From Bidens hawaiensis (taxonomy: Eukaryota > Streptophyta > Magnoliopsida > Asterales > Asteraceae), in NCBI GenBank assembly GCA_021521415.1, contig JAIQDT010001950.1:62001-126000 (forward strand): a stretch of 64,000 bases of DNA, in the 5' to 3' direction. Both the position numbers and the translations under genes were made by a program. This document shows, in pieces, positions 1 through 12,594 of the stretch. The notes beneath the pieces were generated by a model. That model saw only the letters and a list, made by a program, of their open reading frames with translations, had not been told where the DNA came from and did no database searches. The stretch's first letter is position 1. Each line of letters opens with the position of its first letter.

Positions 1-541
1 ATATATAATTTTTTTTATCATAATTAAAGGTATCGTAAAATAATAACTATCATTTTGTTACTGAGTACCTCGGACGAACAACATAACAGAACTAAACTTG
101 ATAGGTTTCTGTTTTGATTTGAGTTGCTTTTGGTATTTTTGGTATTCTTGCCCTACCGTTGTTGTAGCGTAATAATTTGTAAGGTAGTTTATGTTTTTAC
201 TCATATTCGGTTTTAGTTTCTTTGTACGGGTTCGATCATGGAATTGCTTTCAATATAAACTAATTTTGGTGAAACTAACTAGTTTTTAACAATTCTAATA
301 TTAACCAAACTACAAACACACATGACTGTTATATGGCTGCAGTCTCGATCCATAAGCACGTAAAAAAATTAAAAAATACGATCTATTCTAGCTTAAAATC
401 ATGTCATACCATACAAAACCAAACACACTAATATTTCAAGTCATCTGAAACTCATGACATCAACTATGAACACATAAACTCCAACTCAAGTTTGATTATG
501 TTACAAAAACATGAAAAATAATATCAACAGTAAAACTAGCT
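1..541. other. AT-rich flank, no gene seen
   Basis: I see no convincing exon, repeat or RNA gene here. It lies just downstream of the last exon of the minus-strand SPT20-like gene and would hold its 3' UTR and terminator region. Confidence 0.5.
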
Positions 542-3500
542 TCATAAGTGATCCGTTTCCATTTCACTGAGACGAGTACTTATCAGATTCGTTGAGTAAC
601 CGGGTGTCACAAAACTAGTGCTCTCCACGGGATTTCTTTGAGGAACCACATGTCTAAATCGAGAAAAAAAGTTCCTTGTATAAGCTCATTTACAGTCACA
701 TAACAAACAAAATAATAGTACTGTTTCGGATAAATAAGCTTTTATTTTGGCTCACTCCTAGTCACCGTATCAATACTGAGAAATCTGTCTAGGACAGAAT
801 TGACATTAGTCAACACACTCCTCCTTTTCCTCTTCCTTAATTCCTTGTCAATTCCCAAATCAATCTACAAATTAACAAAGCTACAAAATATAGCATTTGG
901 AAGAAGATGGATATTCTAAGTAGTTAAAAATATTCAGCATTTATTGTTACCTTAGGAATAGTTTCATCGCTGCCGAACTCCAGCGTTGGGGTTGGATCCA
1001 AGTTTAGGTGAGGATGCAAGAATCTAAGAACGGTGGATTTAAATTTCTGAAATGAAAGAAATGAAAAGGTCAGATAATCATAACCACCAATTGCATAGTT
1101 TTGATAGAAAGAATATACTGGTCTGTTGGGGAAATAATCACCAACATGATATACTACCAATGTGTCACTATACGAAAAATTTTCGGACATTGATGACATG
1201 TCCTCGATGATATCAACCCCATTTTCAAGGGGATTGTATAAATGACAGGGAATTGGACTATAAGACGGTAGTCCCGGACCTGCACAAAAAGCAAATGTTA
1301 ACTCTTTCTGAAACTGCATTAGATCAAAAGGGCTTCACGTGAGCAAAATATTGGAAGGAGTAACGTGTAGATTAATTAAATGGATGGTGAAAACGAGATC
1401 AAAGATCAATAAAGTTTGATATTTGTATCAAACAATATCAAACTTTGGTTTCGATTGTGGAGAACAAATGTAATGGATTAATCAAAAGTTTATAGATTAA
1501 TCTTGGTGCTGGAAATTGAAGCCAGAAACACCCTTAAAATCATCATAGTTAGGCCATTAATCAGCATTTATTCTTGGCGCGCACCAATGACCAACTGTTA
1601 ACAGTTGATGTTTACACTGTTAATAACTACCAACAACCGGCCACTAATAATTCCGATTACATCGAATTTGTCACATAAAATACAAATAGAAGTATCCGAA
1701 TTGTTTAGTTTATATACATGCTAATAAAGAAACTAAGATCTCTTGCTTGTAGTTTGATGTCTAGTGTCTTTTGTATGCAGAGTAAGGGCAGTCTGTGATG
1801 TATAAGTAATGTACTAACAAATACAGTGATTTTCATTTGTATAGCATCTCTAGTAAGCTACTACTCTAGGTGTGTTGTGTGCATGAGAAAGATTATCAAT
1901 TCCCTATGGTATACTACAAGAGCTAGACACCGCAATTTGGGTCACTTAATTTTGAGACGGCAAAATAATTTAGACCATATACACTGTAGAGTAAGTGTGA
2001 ATATATTCTAAATCCAATGTGACTAACATAATTGTGTCACAAGATCCCGTGGATAAATAAAAAGCACAAGAACTTTTGTCAAATTGATGAATTGTTTGCT
2101 CTTCTTTTTATTAGGTAAAGACTCATAAAGGAGTGATATACCACTTCTAGTGCCCATTATATATATTTCACTTTCTTTTAGCTTATTCTTGCACTTATAA
2201 AATTGGATTAACTAACCTCACAAAGAACTGTTCCATTCACATACTTTAACGACATGTCTTGTAAAATCCCAGTCGGTAAATGCCCACACTCAACATCCTG
2301 TTACATAAATACATAAAGTTTAACCTCGTTAATGAAAAAAACGATCATGAATAGAAATATGAAGCTTCTAAAAGTATTACTACGAAAATTGATTGATTAA
2401 ACTTGTAATGAAGTACTAACATTTAAAATTAAGTCTGTATCAATGCAATATGGAATTAAGTTCTCTGCATCAGGAAAGATCTGCAAAAAATTAACAACTG
2501 TTCATAATATTTTGTTGAGGAATTAATGTGTGTGTGTGCACATTTTTTAACTTAAAAACAAAACTATAATATGATGTATCCAAACAAGAGGTTGTATTTT
2601 GATTACATTGCTTGCCGCCTTGGTATCTCCAATTGTGAAGCCATCGTCAAATAAATTCAACGAGAATGAAGGTCCAAGTTCTGCAGGGTAGATGAAATAT
2701 TAAAATACAAAGAGCTCCTCATAAAATTTTAACAACAAAAAATGTTGCATCACCTTCCAGATGTTTTAGTGTTGATTTGAATAAAGCCTGTGATTTGGTC
2801 ATAGCAGATGATGCATGTATGGTAGGATTACCCTGCAAAAAAGAAGTGATGTTAACTATTAATACAAGAACCGAACTGTACCATTGGACTTGCAAATTAA
2901 CAAGATTTGTTTTCTTCAAGATGTGATTGCCATTTGTTGTAAAAGAAAAACATCAAAGACATTGTTTCATGGCATACAACAACATGATGTAGGGTTAATC
3001 CTAATGATTAACAAGTAAAGGGGCTAAATGTTTAAACCGTGAAAGAAGAGGGTCAAAGATAAAGTTATGGGAAGAGTTAATAAATCAAAATAAAGAGAAA
3101 AGATAATGATGGGCCGATATGGTGTGTAGTTCTAATTGTTAGAATTATAGATAGAGTTTATTAATTATATATTTGAGTATTATTATGAATTAGAGTTGGA
3201 GTAGAAAGCGTTTGGGTTATTATAGATAAGTGCGTATGTCATTGAATTTTGTGTTGTTTCAGTTCTTAATAAAATTGAAAGAGACGTGTGTTACCATAAA
3301 AATATCGGTATTGCTCGATCTAATTAAATCCAACACAAAACTGTTAGTAGACGATGTGCCAATTACATGTTCAATTAGTTACGAGCGAAGATGACCATAA
3401 TAGTGTTTTGATGTTTAATAATTGGCTTGTCTTCACTAACTATATATATATTGGCAACATATCAAGGGGAATAGTAAATACGTGTTTAAATCGAAATAGA

Positions 3501-4657
3501 ATGCAAACGGACAACAAGCTGTGTTGCTAGCCTTTTTGAATAGCAAAATTAACTATTAAGTCTAAACTATACGCACAACTGCGTATATAGAAATAAAAAT
3601 ATATATAAAAAGAAGAGAAGTATCATGTAAACAAAATTAAATAATATGTTTTTTCATAACTAAAAGCTAATGAATACAGATGTAACGCCATATGTTGACT
3701 AAAATTCTCGAAGAAAAATGTACACGCATTGATTTTGTGTGTCGTGATGAAAATAAGCTTCTCTTATTCATCAAAAAAAAACCTTTTATTTCGCTATTTT
3801 TATGTGAACATTTAATTCGACCGTCTATATATAAATGTGAACATTTACGTTATAAATAAATAATTATTGTAATAAAGAAAATGTATTGCAATCAATTTAG
3901 AGATTGTATTTTGTGGTGGTTTTCTTTCTTAATAATATTGAAGAACTCGTGACACAAAATATCGGTGTTATTTTTGTTGCTCGATCTAATTGATTTCAAC
4001 ACAAGATTGTTAGTAGATGATGTGTTAGTTACATATTTAATAGTTAGGAGCGAAGATGATTATAATAGGATTTTGGTGTAACTAGAAGCTAATAAATACG
4101 GATAACGTCATTGGTTGACTAAAAATACCGAAAATGAAAATATATGTATACACATTAATTTTATTTTGCGTGTCGTGATGAAAATAGCCTCTCTTTTTCA
4201 CGAAAAAACCTTCTTTCTGCTATTTTTATCTGAACATTTATATTTGACCGTCTTTATATAAATGTGAACATTTACGTGTTTGTTACTAAAATAAATAAAT
4301 AAATATTGTAATATATAAAATGTAATACATGATTAATCCATTTAGAGATTATATTCTATCCCAAAACATGCTAGCATTATACCTATTGATCTTCTGTGAT
4401 TTTATTAGAGAGTATCACTATGCTTTATATCATAAACATGTTTATTATGCATAAAGTTAAATACTATTATAGCATGTAGTTGTTAAGATGTATATTAAAA
4501 AGAAGATTGATGAATCATTGATGTGCCTAATAAAGGCAAATTATAAAGAAAAGGATGAACCATAAACAAGTAAACACAAATTAGATTAAAATAGCCATTT
4601 TTCCATTTCTTTAAATGAATCCATTATAATCATATGCTAGAGAATGAGAAAACGCAC

Positions 4658-4704
<47 letters not shown>

Positions 4705-4834
4705 CCTGGCCTTGAGTTGAAGGTTCTCCATTATCACTATGAAAATCTTGAGCTTGTTCATTGGTGTTAACCTCCTCTACCGGTTGAGGCCTGTACCTCT
4801 TTCCCTTCTTTGAAATAGTGAACGAGACACCCAT
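542..4834 (-). CDS. SPT20/PHL-like gene, short paralog (multi-exon)
   Basis: Spt20-family proteins are SAGA coactivator subunits; the Arabidopsis member is PHL (PHYTOCHROME-DEPENDENT LATE-FLOWERING). Exons on the minus strand by splice sites: 4834-4658, 2832-2754, 2680-2607, 2480-2421 and 2297-2217 join with perfect phase into one frame. Exon 1 has the family N-terminus MGVSFTISKKGKRYRP. Exon 3 has FSLNLFDDGF. Exons 4-5 carry the Spt20 block ending LPTGILQDMSLKYVNGTVLCE-like, read as three consecutive short motifs. Exon 6 starts at 1279 with VRDYR and ends near 1158. Exon 7 is 1046-951 (LNLDPTPTLEF). The last exon is 653-542, where the phase that gives a longer peptide (STSFVTPGYS) does not match exon 7, so it may be decayed or spliced otherwise. 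The protein would hold only the N-terminal Spt20 domain (about 330 aa, while plant relatives exceed 1000 aa with Q-rich tails). It could be a short paralog or an early pseudogene. Confidence 0.75.
3283..4355. repeat. Diverged tandem duplication inside intron 1
   Basis: Two direct copies (about 3283-3910 and 3945-4355) share long stretches, for example GTTAGTAGA-GATGTG, GTGTCGTGATGAAAATA and AAATGTGAACATTTACGT. The copies differ by many substitutions and small indels, so the duplication is old. It lies in the large first intron of the SPT20-like gene and has no coding sign. Confidence 0.7.
4658..4704 (-). repeat. Coding hexanucleotide repeat (Gln-Asn)n
   Basis: A GGTTCT microsatellite (about seven units with one interruption) read on the minus strand gives alternating Gln and Asn at the very end of exon 1. 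It runs exactly up to the CAG|GTGCGT donor site. Unit-number variation would change protein length without changing frame. Confidence 0.85.
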
Positions 4835-5752
4835 TTACGTAAATTGAAAATAGGAGAAGAAGAAAGAGTGTGTTGATATGGTGTTGATGTTTTTCTTTGA
4901 GAAATATTGAACACCTTGGGAAAAGAGATACTCTAGAGGATGTTTTCTTAAAAACTTGATAATGATTGTGGGAAGTAGCACTCAATTTATAAGATTTTGT
5001 CCCATAAGTCTACCCAAATAGTGGTGTAATAAAGGCCATGTAATAAAATAATTCAATATGATGTAATATTGTAAAAGTGTGTAATTTAAATGATATTGTT
5101 AGCTATATATTATTATTCACACTATCACACATCTTTATATAACTGTTTAACAAACTTGGTTATTAAATCCTTTACATAAAGTTCTTTTTTAATGATTGTT
5201 TTAAATTATTTGTTGCTTAAATAATTTGATCTTTCATCATTGAAAATGCAATGTTTTATTCAATATGTTGATGCCATTAGCTAAATGCACTATTCCAATA
5301 GACAAAATAAGTATAAGAGTACCATAATAAAAAAATAAACCAAATAATTTAGCAAACTTGTTAACTGATATTATAGAAACTACTTAAATTTAAAAGAAAT
5401 TTTATTGATAATTAGTCTAACTACAAAAGTATAACCATTTAACTAATGCACCTTTTTTCACTATGTCATCACATATAATAAGAAAGAAAATACTAACATT
5501 TTTTTTTGAAGAGGCCATCTTTTCTACTTTATTTTGTACTTGTGAACACACTCTCTACTCTACATATACTCTACTTCTAAAATCATTGCATCTTCACTAC
5601 ACGTGACTTAAACCCATAACTACCTGGTTGATGAGCAAACCAGTTGATGTGCCATATGCATGATTACGAAACTTATATATCAAGATGAATGTGTGTGTAT
5701 ACACAGACACACAATAGAGAGATGCCCAAGTAATTTGGCGAGAAACATACTG
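4835..5752. promoter_or_regulatory. Upstream region of the SPT20-like gene
   Basis: AT-rich intergenic DNA with no gene. On the minus strand a TATAAAT box at about 4984-4990 lies roughly 150 bases before the start codon, a plausible core promoter. No other element is supported. Confidence 0.4.
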
Positions 5753-5757
5753 ATAAT

Positions 5758-7838
5758 TGTAACAACTCGGGTTTTCGAATCAATATTTTTATTAAATACC
5801 CGACCCATTCCGATGTTCGGGAAGTTTATCGTGTTTATCAAGTGTAATTTATTATTATAATATTATTTGTTTATAGATTTATATATAATATGTTTATCAC
5901 TTTTATATTTTGACAATTTTAACCCAAAACTCAAACTTTTATCCAAATGTGTTCCCACCTGCTTTCCCTAGGGACTAAAATATAAATAATATATAATTCT
6001 AATATCCAGATTTATAACTCATCTCTTTATCTGGATCATCCATTTGCTCATACCCTTTTCTAATCGGGTTTTTCTTGTACCCGAAGTTAATAAACACCAA
6101 ATTAGGTTAGCAAATCTTTGTGTAATTGAAGTTTTGATCTAGTAATAGTTTATAACTATTAATTGCGGCCTAACCGACATTTTAAACAAGTAAACAATAT
6201 CAAATTTGATTCGTTTTTCTATCTTTAACCAAACCGACACTCGTCTAACCTTGTAGAACACGAAATTGGTTGTATTATATCAATTAATCGAGCAGATACG
6301 ATCTCCTAACCCTAATAATCATTAGCCCCATATTTAATTGGATTAGTTTAGCCATTTTTATCATCGTTCATAACCACCTCGCCGCCGGCCACTGTTGAAC
6401 CTCGTTACACTACGTCTGATCATCGTTACAAGTAATCTGATATATGGTTTTGATCGCGGGATGGTACTGATCAAAAGCCCTATGGCTGATTTGATTTAAA
6501 TTCTTCGGATTGGATCAAATCAGTTTGCTAGGGTTCATAATCAATTCTGATTAATCGGGTTCTGTTTATATTAAATCAGTTCTGGTTATTATCGCACGTC
6601 GCTAAGATAGCCCAGCTGGTTAAGTCTTTGAGTCATGGGATGCAGGTGGCGGGTTCGATCCCCCGCAACCCCGTATTTTAAGCATTTTTTTTGTTTATTT
6701 TAAACATGCTATTAATCATATTAATTAATTAAAATTATTTTAATGAAAACCGACAATATAACAATTGTTTCTCGCATCTTTTGTCGTGTATATGCGTATA
6801 TGTAGACATATATGTATATATACATATCTATATATATAATAAATTAATATTTATGTTTTAATATATATATTATAAGCAAACTTTATATATAACTATATTT
6901 ATAAAACTAACAATGTTTTAAGATGTATTTTATATGATAAAATATTTGAATAGTTTAATTTAACAAACTAATGATACTTTAAAAGATGAATCTATATGAT
7001 AAAATATTATAATGTATATAATTTAATAAGCGAATAATTATCAAATTAATTATGATTAAAAGGGTATAATATTAACTTAATTATCGAGCTTTCATGAATC
7101 TATCTAGTTTATATACTTAGTGTATCCGTACTTCTCTTTGTTCCTTTTAGGTTTTATTGTCAATGCGTGACTTTTCCCATCCTCTTGTTATCTTAATCAC
7201 AGTTGTTCATCTTCGAGGTGAGTACCACATTCCTCTATTTTACCGCTTTCAATGTTTTGGGGACATATGCGTAAATATATTTCTCATTATATACTTATAC
7301 TTAAAACTGTAACTTTGTCTTATGTATTAACAACTTATACCTTACTTGTTTATGTGCTTATTTGCTTTGTATGCTTTCGCATTCGGAGAGGTCCAACATA
7401 TTCTCAGTCTAATATGATCATACGCCAGTCGTTATAACTTTGTGCTTCTCGACATCTCAGTTATACTTGCTCATTTGGTTATTTTGTTATTCTCATATGA
7501 CTTGTTGCAAATACATATTTTATTTATACTTTGAACTGGTGTGTTGCTCACTCAACCTTGTGTTGACAAAACTATATTATTTTCAAGGCATATGCAGGTT
7601 ATCGTTTGATGTGAAGTACAAGATAACTTAAGGATTTATGCTAGAAGAAAACTTAATGAGACTTATTGTTATTGATTGATATATGTACCTTCGTTTATTT
7701 GGATTTTTGTAAAGATGATTGTTATTTGGAAATTTAATAAATAGATATCGAAACTTTTAATAATGCATGATAATAACCTTGAGATCTGTGACAATCAGTT
7801 CACGCCCCGATATTTCCGTCGTAGGTTGGGGTGTGACA
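5758..7838 (+). mobile_element. Solo LTR (Ty3/gypsy, chromovirus-like)
   Basis: A 2081-bp segment starts TGTAACAACTCGGG and ends GGTTGGGGTGTGACA. It is flanked by 5-bp direct repeats ATAAT (5753-5757 and 7839-7843), the usual target duplication. There is no internal coding region and no second LTR, so a solo LTR is the simplest reading. The last about 700 bases are homologous, inverted, to the insertion at 24584-25503. A CTCACTCAACCTTGTGTTGA motif near 7547 recurs in that insertion and, slightly altered, near 61650. Confidence 0.8.
6601..6673 (+). promoter_or_regulatory. tRNA-like segment with pol III A and B boxes
   Basis: TAGCCCAGCTGG (6608-6619) fits the A box exactly and GGTTCGATCCC (6652-6662) fits the B box, with normal spacing. 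A 5-bp T stem can form but with an 8-nt loop, and no matching acceptor stem is visible, so this is a tRNA-derived (SINE-like) piece rather than a working tRNA. It sits inside the solo LTR in sense orientation. Confidence 0.6.
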
Positions 7839-7843
7839 ATAAT

Positions 7844-9396
7844 CACATAACATATTATTTTTTATAATAAAAAAAAATTATATAGCATTATGATATTAAA
7901 TTTAAAGGAAATTATAATGCTCATTTTTATGGGTGTAATAAAAATTACATCGAAATTTAAGAATTATATGTATTTATTATATTTTTTTATGTGTAAAGCT
8001 AGCTAGCAACTAAAAGAATACATAAATAAATACTTTTGTTTGTACACATATTTTACCTATGTGTATATCTTTAGAATTAGTTATTATATCTTGTATATAT
8101 TATATTAATTTATTAAACATACATAAATGTTATTTTAAACTAATTAACGTTACATAATGAGTCTTTTAGAAAAGATCTATCTAATGAAAAGATTTACCCA
8201 CACAGCTTTTAAAATAGATCAAAATTAAAAACTAATAGCTCTACATTAATTCTAATTTACATATTACATACTAAAGTGTTTGCATTGTTTTTAAATTACA
8301 TAAAATGTCAGTTGTCAATGTAAGACTAACCCATTTGATATAGGTACTTGCTTCTAAGACTTGGGCAAGAAGTATAGAATTGTTGGCATAAATTGTTGTA
8401 GGGGTAGCCGTCAAAAAAATTATATTTAAATATCAATCAACTATAGTTAATTCGATTATATTCACGCTTTTATTGCGCATTAATTATTGAGAAAAAATTT
8501 ATGTTTACGTCTAAATCTATTTATAAAATACACAAAAAAACATTTACTAGTTTTAATAAAATAAACATAATTAATGATGTTATATAATTGTTAGTTGTAT
8601 GATCATACTGAATTATAACTTTACTAGTTTGAGTCACCTGTGTTACATAGTTTATTTAGGTTAATGTTTTTTAATCATTTTGCTATTTTATATTTTGTAA
8701 TGATTTATTTTAATTTTTAACGTAGTTTTGTTTTGATTTAAATCTATATATTAGTTTGTGTTGTGTTCATTATATTTTTTTAGCGTTTGAGCTCTTTCAA
8801 TAGAGATGTGTAGGTCTTTTAGATTTTTAACAAATGAACATATACGAAAACGAACATGTTGATTTTTTTAACGAACAAACATGAACACAAATATTTATCT
8901 TTTGTAAAAGGGGCGGTTGATGTAGGTGACGACGGTGGTTGATGCATGAGAGGGAAGGTTGACGATGGTGTGTAGTAATCAGAAGTTGACCAATTATGGA
9001 AAGGATAGACCGGAAACGGAGAATATTTAGATGAGAGAAATTAAATTAGGGTTTGATGATGAAAAGATTTCACAAATAAATAGGATGTTATGGCGTATTT
9101 AAGGGTTATCCGGGTTTGATGAGACCATGACCCACGAAAATTATTGTTTGATGATGAGAGGGTTTTGACAAATAAATGAGTTGTTATAACCTATTTAGGG
9201 AGTATCGGGGTTTGGTGAGGTTCATGCCCGCGAATTCGGGTCAAACGCATGAGAAACCTCAAATTACAAATCAAGGAATCTGATAGATTGAGAGGGTCAG
9301 AAGCAACCAGAGAGTGACGCGTAAGACTTTTTGATAGACATTTATATTTATTATTTATATAAAATATTACTTTAAATAAGAGTAACCAAGTTATGG
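7844..9396. other. AT-rich intergenic DNA with a short tandem repeat
   Basis: No gene is visible. Two diverged tandem units of about 95 bp occupy about 9048-9134 and 9146-9230, both containing GTTTGATGATGA, ACAAATAAAT and a run ending CATGACCC or CATGCCC. The rest shows only homopolymer-rich AT sequence. Confidence 0.6.
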
Positions 9397-9990
9397 AATT
9401 GTTCAAATCAAGTCACTCCAATCAGGTCACTAAGATTTCCTTTTTGTTCTAATCATAGATATTTTATCTAGATAGCATGTTATGTATGTTTTTATTATTT
9501 TTAAATAGTTTGACATTGCAAAATATTTTTTAAAAACTGATCGAGAACAATAATTTTTATATTGCGAAAAATTGCAAAAAAAAGGAAAAGAGTAAAAAAA
9601 ATCTACAAAATTGTAAAAAAAAAAAGAATCTTTATATATATATTGCAATTTTTCACAATTTAAAATTTTATTTTCTCAATTTTTACTAAGAGCATGTTTG
9701 GGATTGAGTTTGAAAAATGCTTATGACTTTTCAAAAAGCCATTTTGAAAAGCCATGTTTTTTATGATTGCCAAACACATTTAAACTTTTTGGTTTTTTGA
9801 AAACACCAATAAGCCAATAAGCATTTTTTAAACTCAATTACAAGCATGTCCTAACTTTGTCAATGTTTTAAAAAATATTTTCCAATGTCAAACTATTTAA
9901 AAAAAATTAAAAAAAAGCTTACGTAACCTGCTATCCATGTAAAATATAATTTCAAAAATAAAATTTTAATGACTTGATTTGAACAAAAGA
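9397..9990. mobile_element. Fold-back (MITE-like) element
   Basis: Long imperfect inverted arms: the left arm starts TTGTTCAAATCAAGTCAC (about 9398) and the right arm ends GACTTGATTTGAACAA (about 9969-9985). Inner arms continue the pairing: ATAGCATGTTATG against CGTAACCTGCTAT, and TAGTTTGACATTG against CAATGTCAAACTA. No coding capacity. Its centre has been invaded by another MITE (9690-9855). Confidence 0.65.
9690..9855. mobile_element. MITE nested in the fold-back element
   Basis: Imperfect terminal inverted repeats: GAGCATGTTTGGGATTGAG at the left, and on the opposite strand GGACATGCTTGTAATTGAG at the right, each continuing into AAAAATGCTTAT. About 165 bp and non-coding. The GCATGTTTGG head is common in plant MITEs; the superfamily is not assigned. 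CTAA flanks both sides, which may be the target duplication. Confidence 0.6.
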
Positions 9991-10266
9991 TTTTATGAGT
10001 ATTGAAACAATTTCAAAACTTGAAACAAGAACATGTAAATAATTCAATGAACGAATTGTTACCATATATATGGTGGAGTACAAATTATGTTAACTACTAA
10101 TCAAAACTACTAACACTTTTTAAGAATAAATAGTTCGAAGTCTTTAACCCATGATTATAACATCACCAAAATGTTTTAAGTTCCTCAAATTATCCGCTAA
10201 CTAAAACTACAGAACTGTAAATTATTAAATTTTAAAATATTTAATCCCGCGCTTCGCGGCGAGACC
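9991..10266. other. Spacer ending in a GC-rich hairpin
   Basis: AT-rich spacer with no gene. At its end CCGCGCTTCGCGG (about 10246-10258) forms a small hairpin, like the 3' tag of some Helitrons, but the CTRR end expected of a Helitron is missing. The Tekay-type element inserted just after it. Confidence 0.4.
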
Positions 10267-10271
10267 ATTAA

Positions 10272-12359
10272 TGTGACAACTGCCCAATCCGACCCGACCC
10301 AGGTACCCGTTTTCGAATCCGATTCTTTTTATGATTTAAAATTTGATTATTAATCTTTGTAAATTTAACATTAATAAATTATATATATATATTTATATAT
10401 TTTTATATTTACTTACTAATAATAATAATTTCTTTCCGCCGTCCCGCCTCTTTCTCTCTCTTGTCGCCGTCCCGTCTCTTTTCTCTCTTGTCGCCGTCCC
10501 GCCCCTCTGCTTAACCCTTAAAGCCTTGAAACCCTTTTTCTCTTAACTCTTTGCTTGTCCTTTGGTTCTTCCCGCCTAAGGATGTCTGCGCAGCTCCACG
10601 CGCCAGACTCCTTACAAGGAAGCCTGCGTGAAGACCAACTGTCCCTGCGATACGCGAGGCAAACTGTTCCCGCAGCGCGCTAAGAATGGTAGTTCTTCCA
10701 GCGGCGCGCTAAGAATTGTAGTTCTTCCCGCGACGCGCTACGGATTGTAGTTCTTCCCGCGGCGCGCTAAGAATTGTAGTTCTTCCCGCGACGCGCTAAG
10801 AATTGTAGTTCTTCCCGCGACGCGCTAAGGATTGTAGTTCTTCCCGCGGCGCGCTAAGGATTGTTCTCTGTCTGCCTTCGCCCTCGCGCGCGCTCGAGTC
10901 TTCTCGCGCTAGACCTTAAGTCTTTTCTTCAGTTTAAGTCGGCTTGTATGCTTTTGAAATATCTTATCTTTTGTAAGAGCACTTTAGGTCAGTTCCGACA
11001 TCTGTACGAAAAGCCACTTTCGGCGCAGCATGCGCACCGATCCTATTGGTTGACAGAAAAAGTGACTGACATAATCTTTTGAAATCTTCTTTTGCATGTC
11101 TTGATCAGTGTTTTATCTGACACCTCCCATGCTTTACCTGTAACCTGTCAGCCTTTCCCCATCCCCCTGCAGCTGCCGGCATATCTTTTGATATCTTTTG
11201 CTTTTGTTTTCTTGTGCTTTTTAATATCTTTTGCTTGATTTGATATGATCTTTTTCCCCTTTTCAAGGGATTGTGTTCCCTTGGGTTTTTCCTATAAATT
11301 TAAGCTAAGTTCTTGTTTATTAACACTACACACACTACACTTAAACACTCCTCAAATCTCTCTCTCCCTTTTGCTCTCTGCCGTAGTTCCTCTGCATCGC
11401 CCTCCTCTCTTTGCCTCCGTCTTCTCTTCTGTTCTGCCCAGAATCTCGGTAAATATAAATATATATATTTTGTTTTAATTTGTTTAACTAACAAAAATCG
11501 ATACTTACTGCATATATTCAAGGCATAAAAACCAATCGTTAAACCAATAACCTCTTATTTATAGGTTAACTTGTGCTTGTTTAAAAGTTGGTTCTTGCAT
11601 TATCTTTCAACGCACCGTTTTCAGGTGAGTAATCTCGTACTTAATCCCCTTTTATTTTTAACGTTTTGGGATGTTCATGTGTTCGTACAACTTGAGTCTT
11701 AAACTTGTTTATGAAACTTATGTGCGCAAAACCCCATGTTTTATGGACGTTTACTTGGCTGTTTATTTGTATGTGTGAATCATTAACCGCTTTGTTCGGC
11801 CTATTCCGAAGTTTTCATGGATCCATTAGATGAACACGGGAGACCTATCGTTTACGGTTTTCTTGTTTTGTTACACATGCACGTATGTTTTCTTGTTTTT
11901 GTGCTCGATTGGGAGCACGGATTGAACTATGAGCTATGATCTATTTAGGCTTGATCACAATCTGATTACACCCTATGTTAAACCCCAGTTATGCACATGT
12001 TGCGCGCAGTGTTTGTTATTATCTATTTATATCTATTAAACTTGATTTCTCACCGACACGCAAGTGTTGACGTTTTATTTTAACACATGTTCAGGTTTGC
12101 TGTAGCTGCTTTTGGAAATCTCAAGGACACGTAGGATGTTTTCTTTTTTCTTTGGACCTAGAATAAAATGTAACATGACAAATTATGTTAGTTGAATATT
12201 TTGAGTTATGATATGTGATTTATGTTACTATACGATTTGTGTTCTGCGCGTGCGCAATGAAAATGTATTTATTAAATATTGACACCCAAATAGTGTCACG
12301 AGTAATGAAACAATACGTGGCGCCCCGATGTATAATCCGCCATCGGTCGGGGTGTTACA
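10272..12359 (+). repeat. 5' LTR of the Tekay-type element
   Basis: Starts TGTGACAACTGCCC and ends TCGGGGTGTTACA. A TATAAAT box lies at 11293-11299. A C-rich pyrimidine stretch follows near 11350. The end holds a strong hairpin (12322-12353) immediately before the primer site. Short ORFs inside the LTR recur in both copies but show no protein character. Confidence 0.93.
10673..10862 (+). repeat. 29-bp tandem repeats in the 5' LTR
   Basis: About six to seven units of 29 bp with core CGCGCTAAGAATTGTAGTTC followed by TTCCCGCG, upstream of the TATA box. The same array is at about 18085-18274 in the 3' LTR. Position and GC content against an AT-rich background suggest an enhancer or silencing target; that is inference. 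Confidence 0.85.
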
Positions 12360-12362
12360 GAT

Positions 12363-12374
12363 TGGTATCAGAGC
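12363..12374 (+). other. Primer-binding site (initiator Met tRNA)
   Basis: TGGTATCAGAGC, complementary to the 3' end of plant initiator tRNA-Met, starts three bases after the LTR end. This primes minus-strand DNA synthesis. Confidence 0.92.
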
Positions 12375-12594
12375 TCCGTGACTTTAGGATAGGTGGTTAG
12401 ACGTAACGACCTAGAATACCTAAGAGTCCCTTCTCGCGCATGAGAAATATCTCATGATTGCGCGCTAATTGTTATTTACTCGATATTTATAAAATATGCT
12501 CGCGCATACGCAGCACATGATTTCATGTTTTATTCGCGATCTTTCGATTTTTATTAAATTTCAATTTATTTCTTTACTTACATATTCGTTTGTT

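Noticed and set aside
6601..6673. A functional tRNA gene
   Set aside because: A and B boxes are present but the T loop has eight bases and no acceptor stem pairs.
5660..7631. Small ORFs at 5660, 7252 and 7440
   Set aside because: Scattered, AT-rich, and inside or at the edge of the solo LTR; no coding evidence.
10246..10266. Helitron 3' end at the GC hairpin
   Set aside because: The hairpin fits but no CTRR terminus and no 5' TC end were found.
10343..11528. Small ORFs duplicated in both Tekay LTRs
   Set aside because: They lie in promoter or untranslated LTR sequence and are low-complexity; repeated only because the LTRs are identical.
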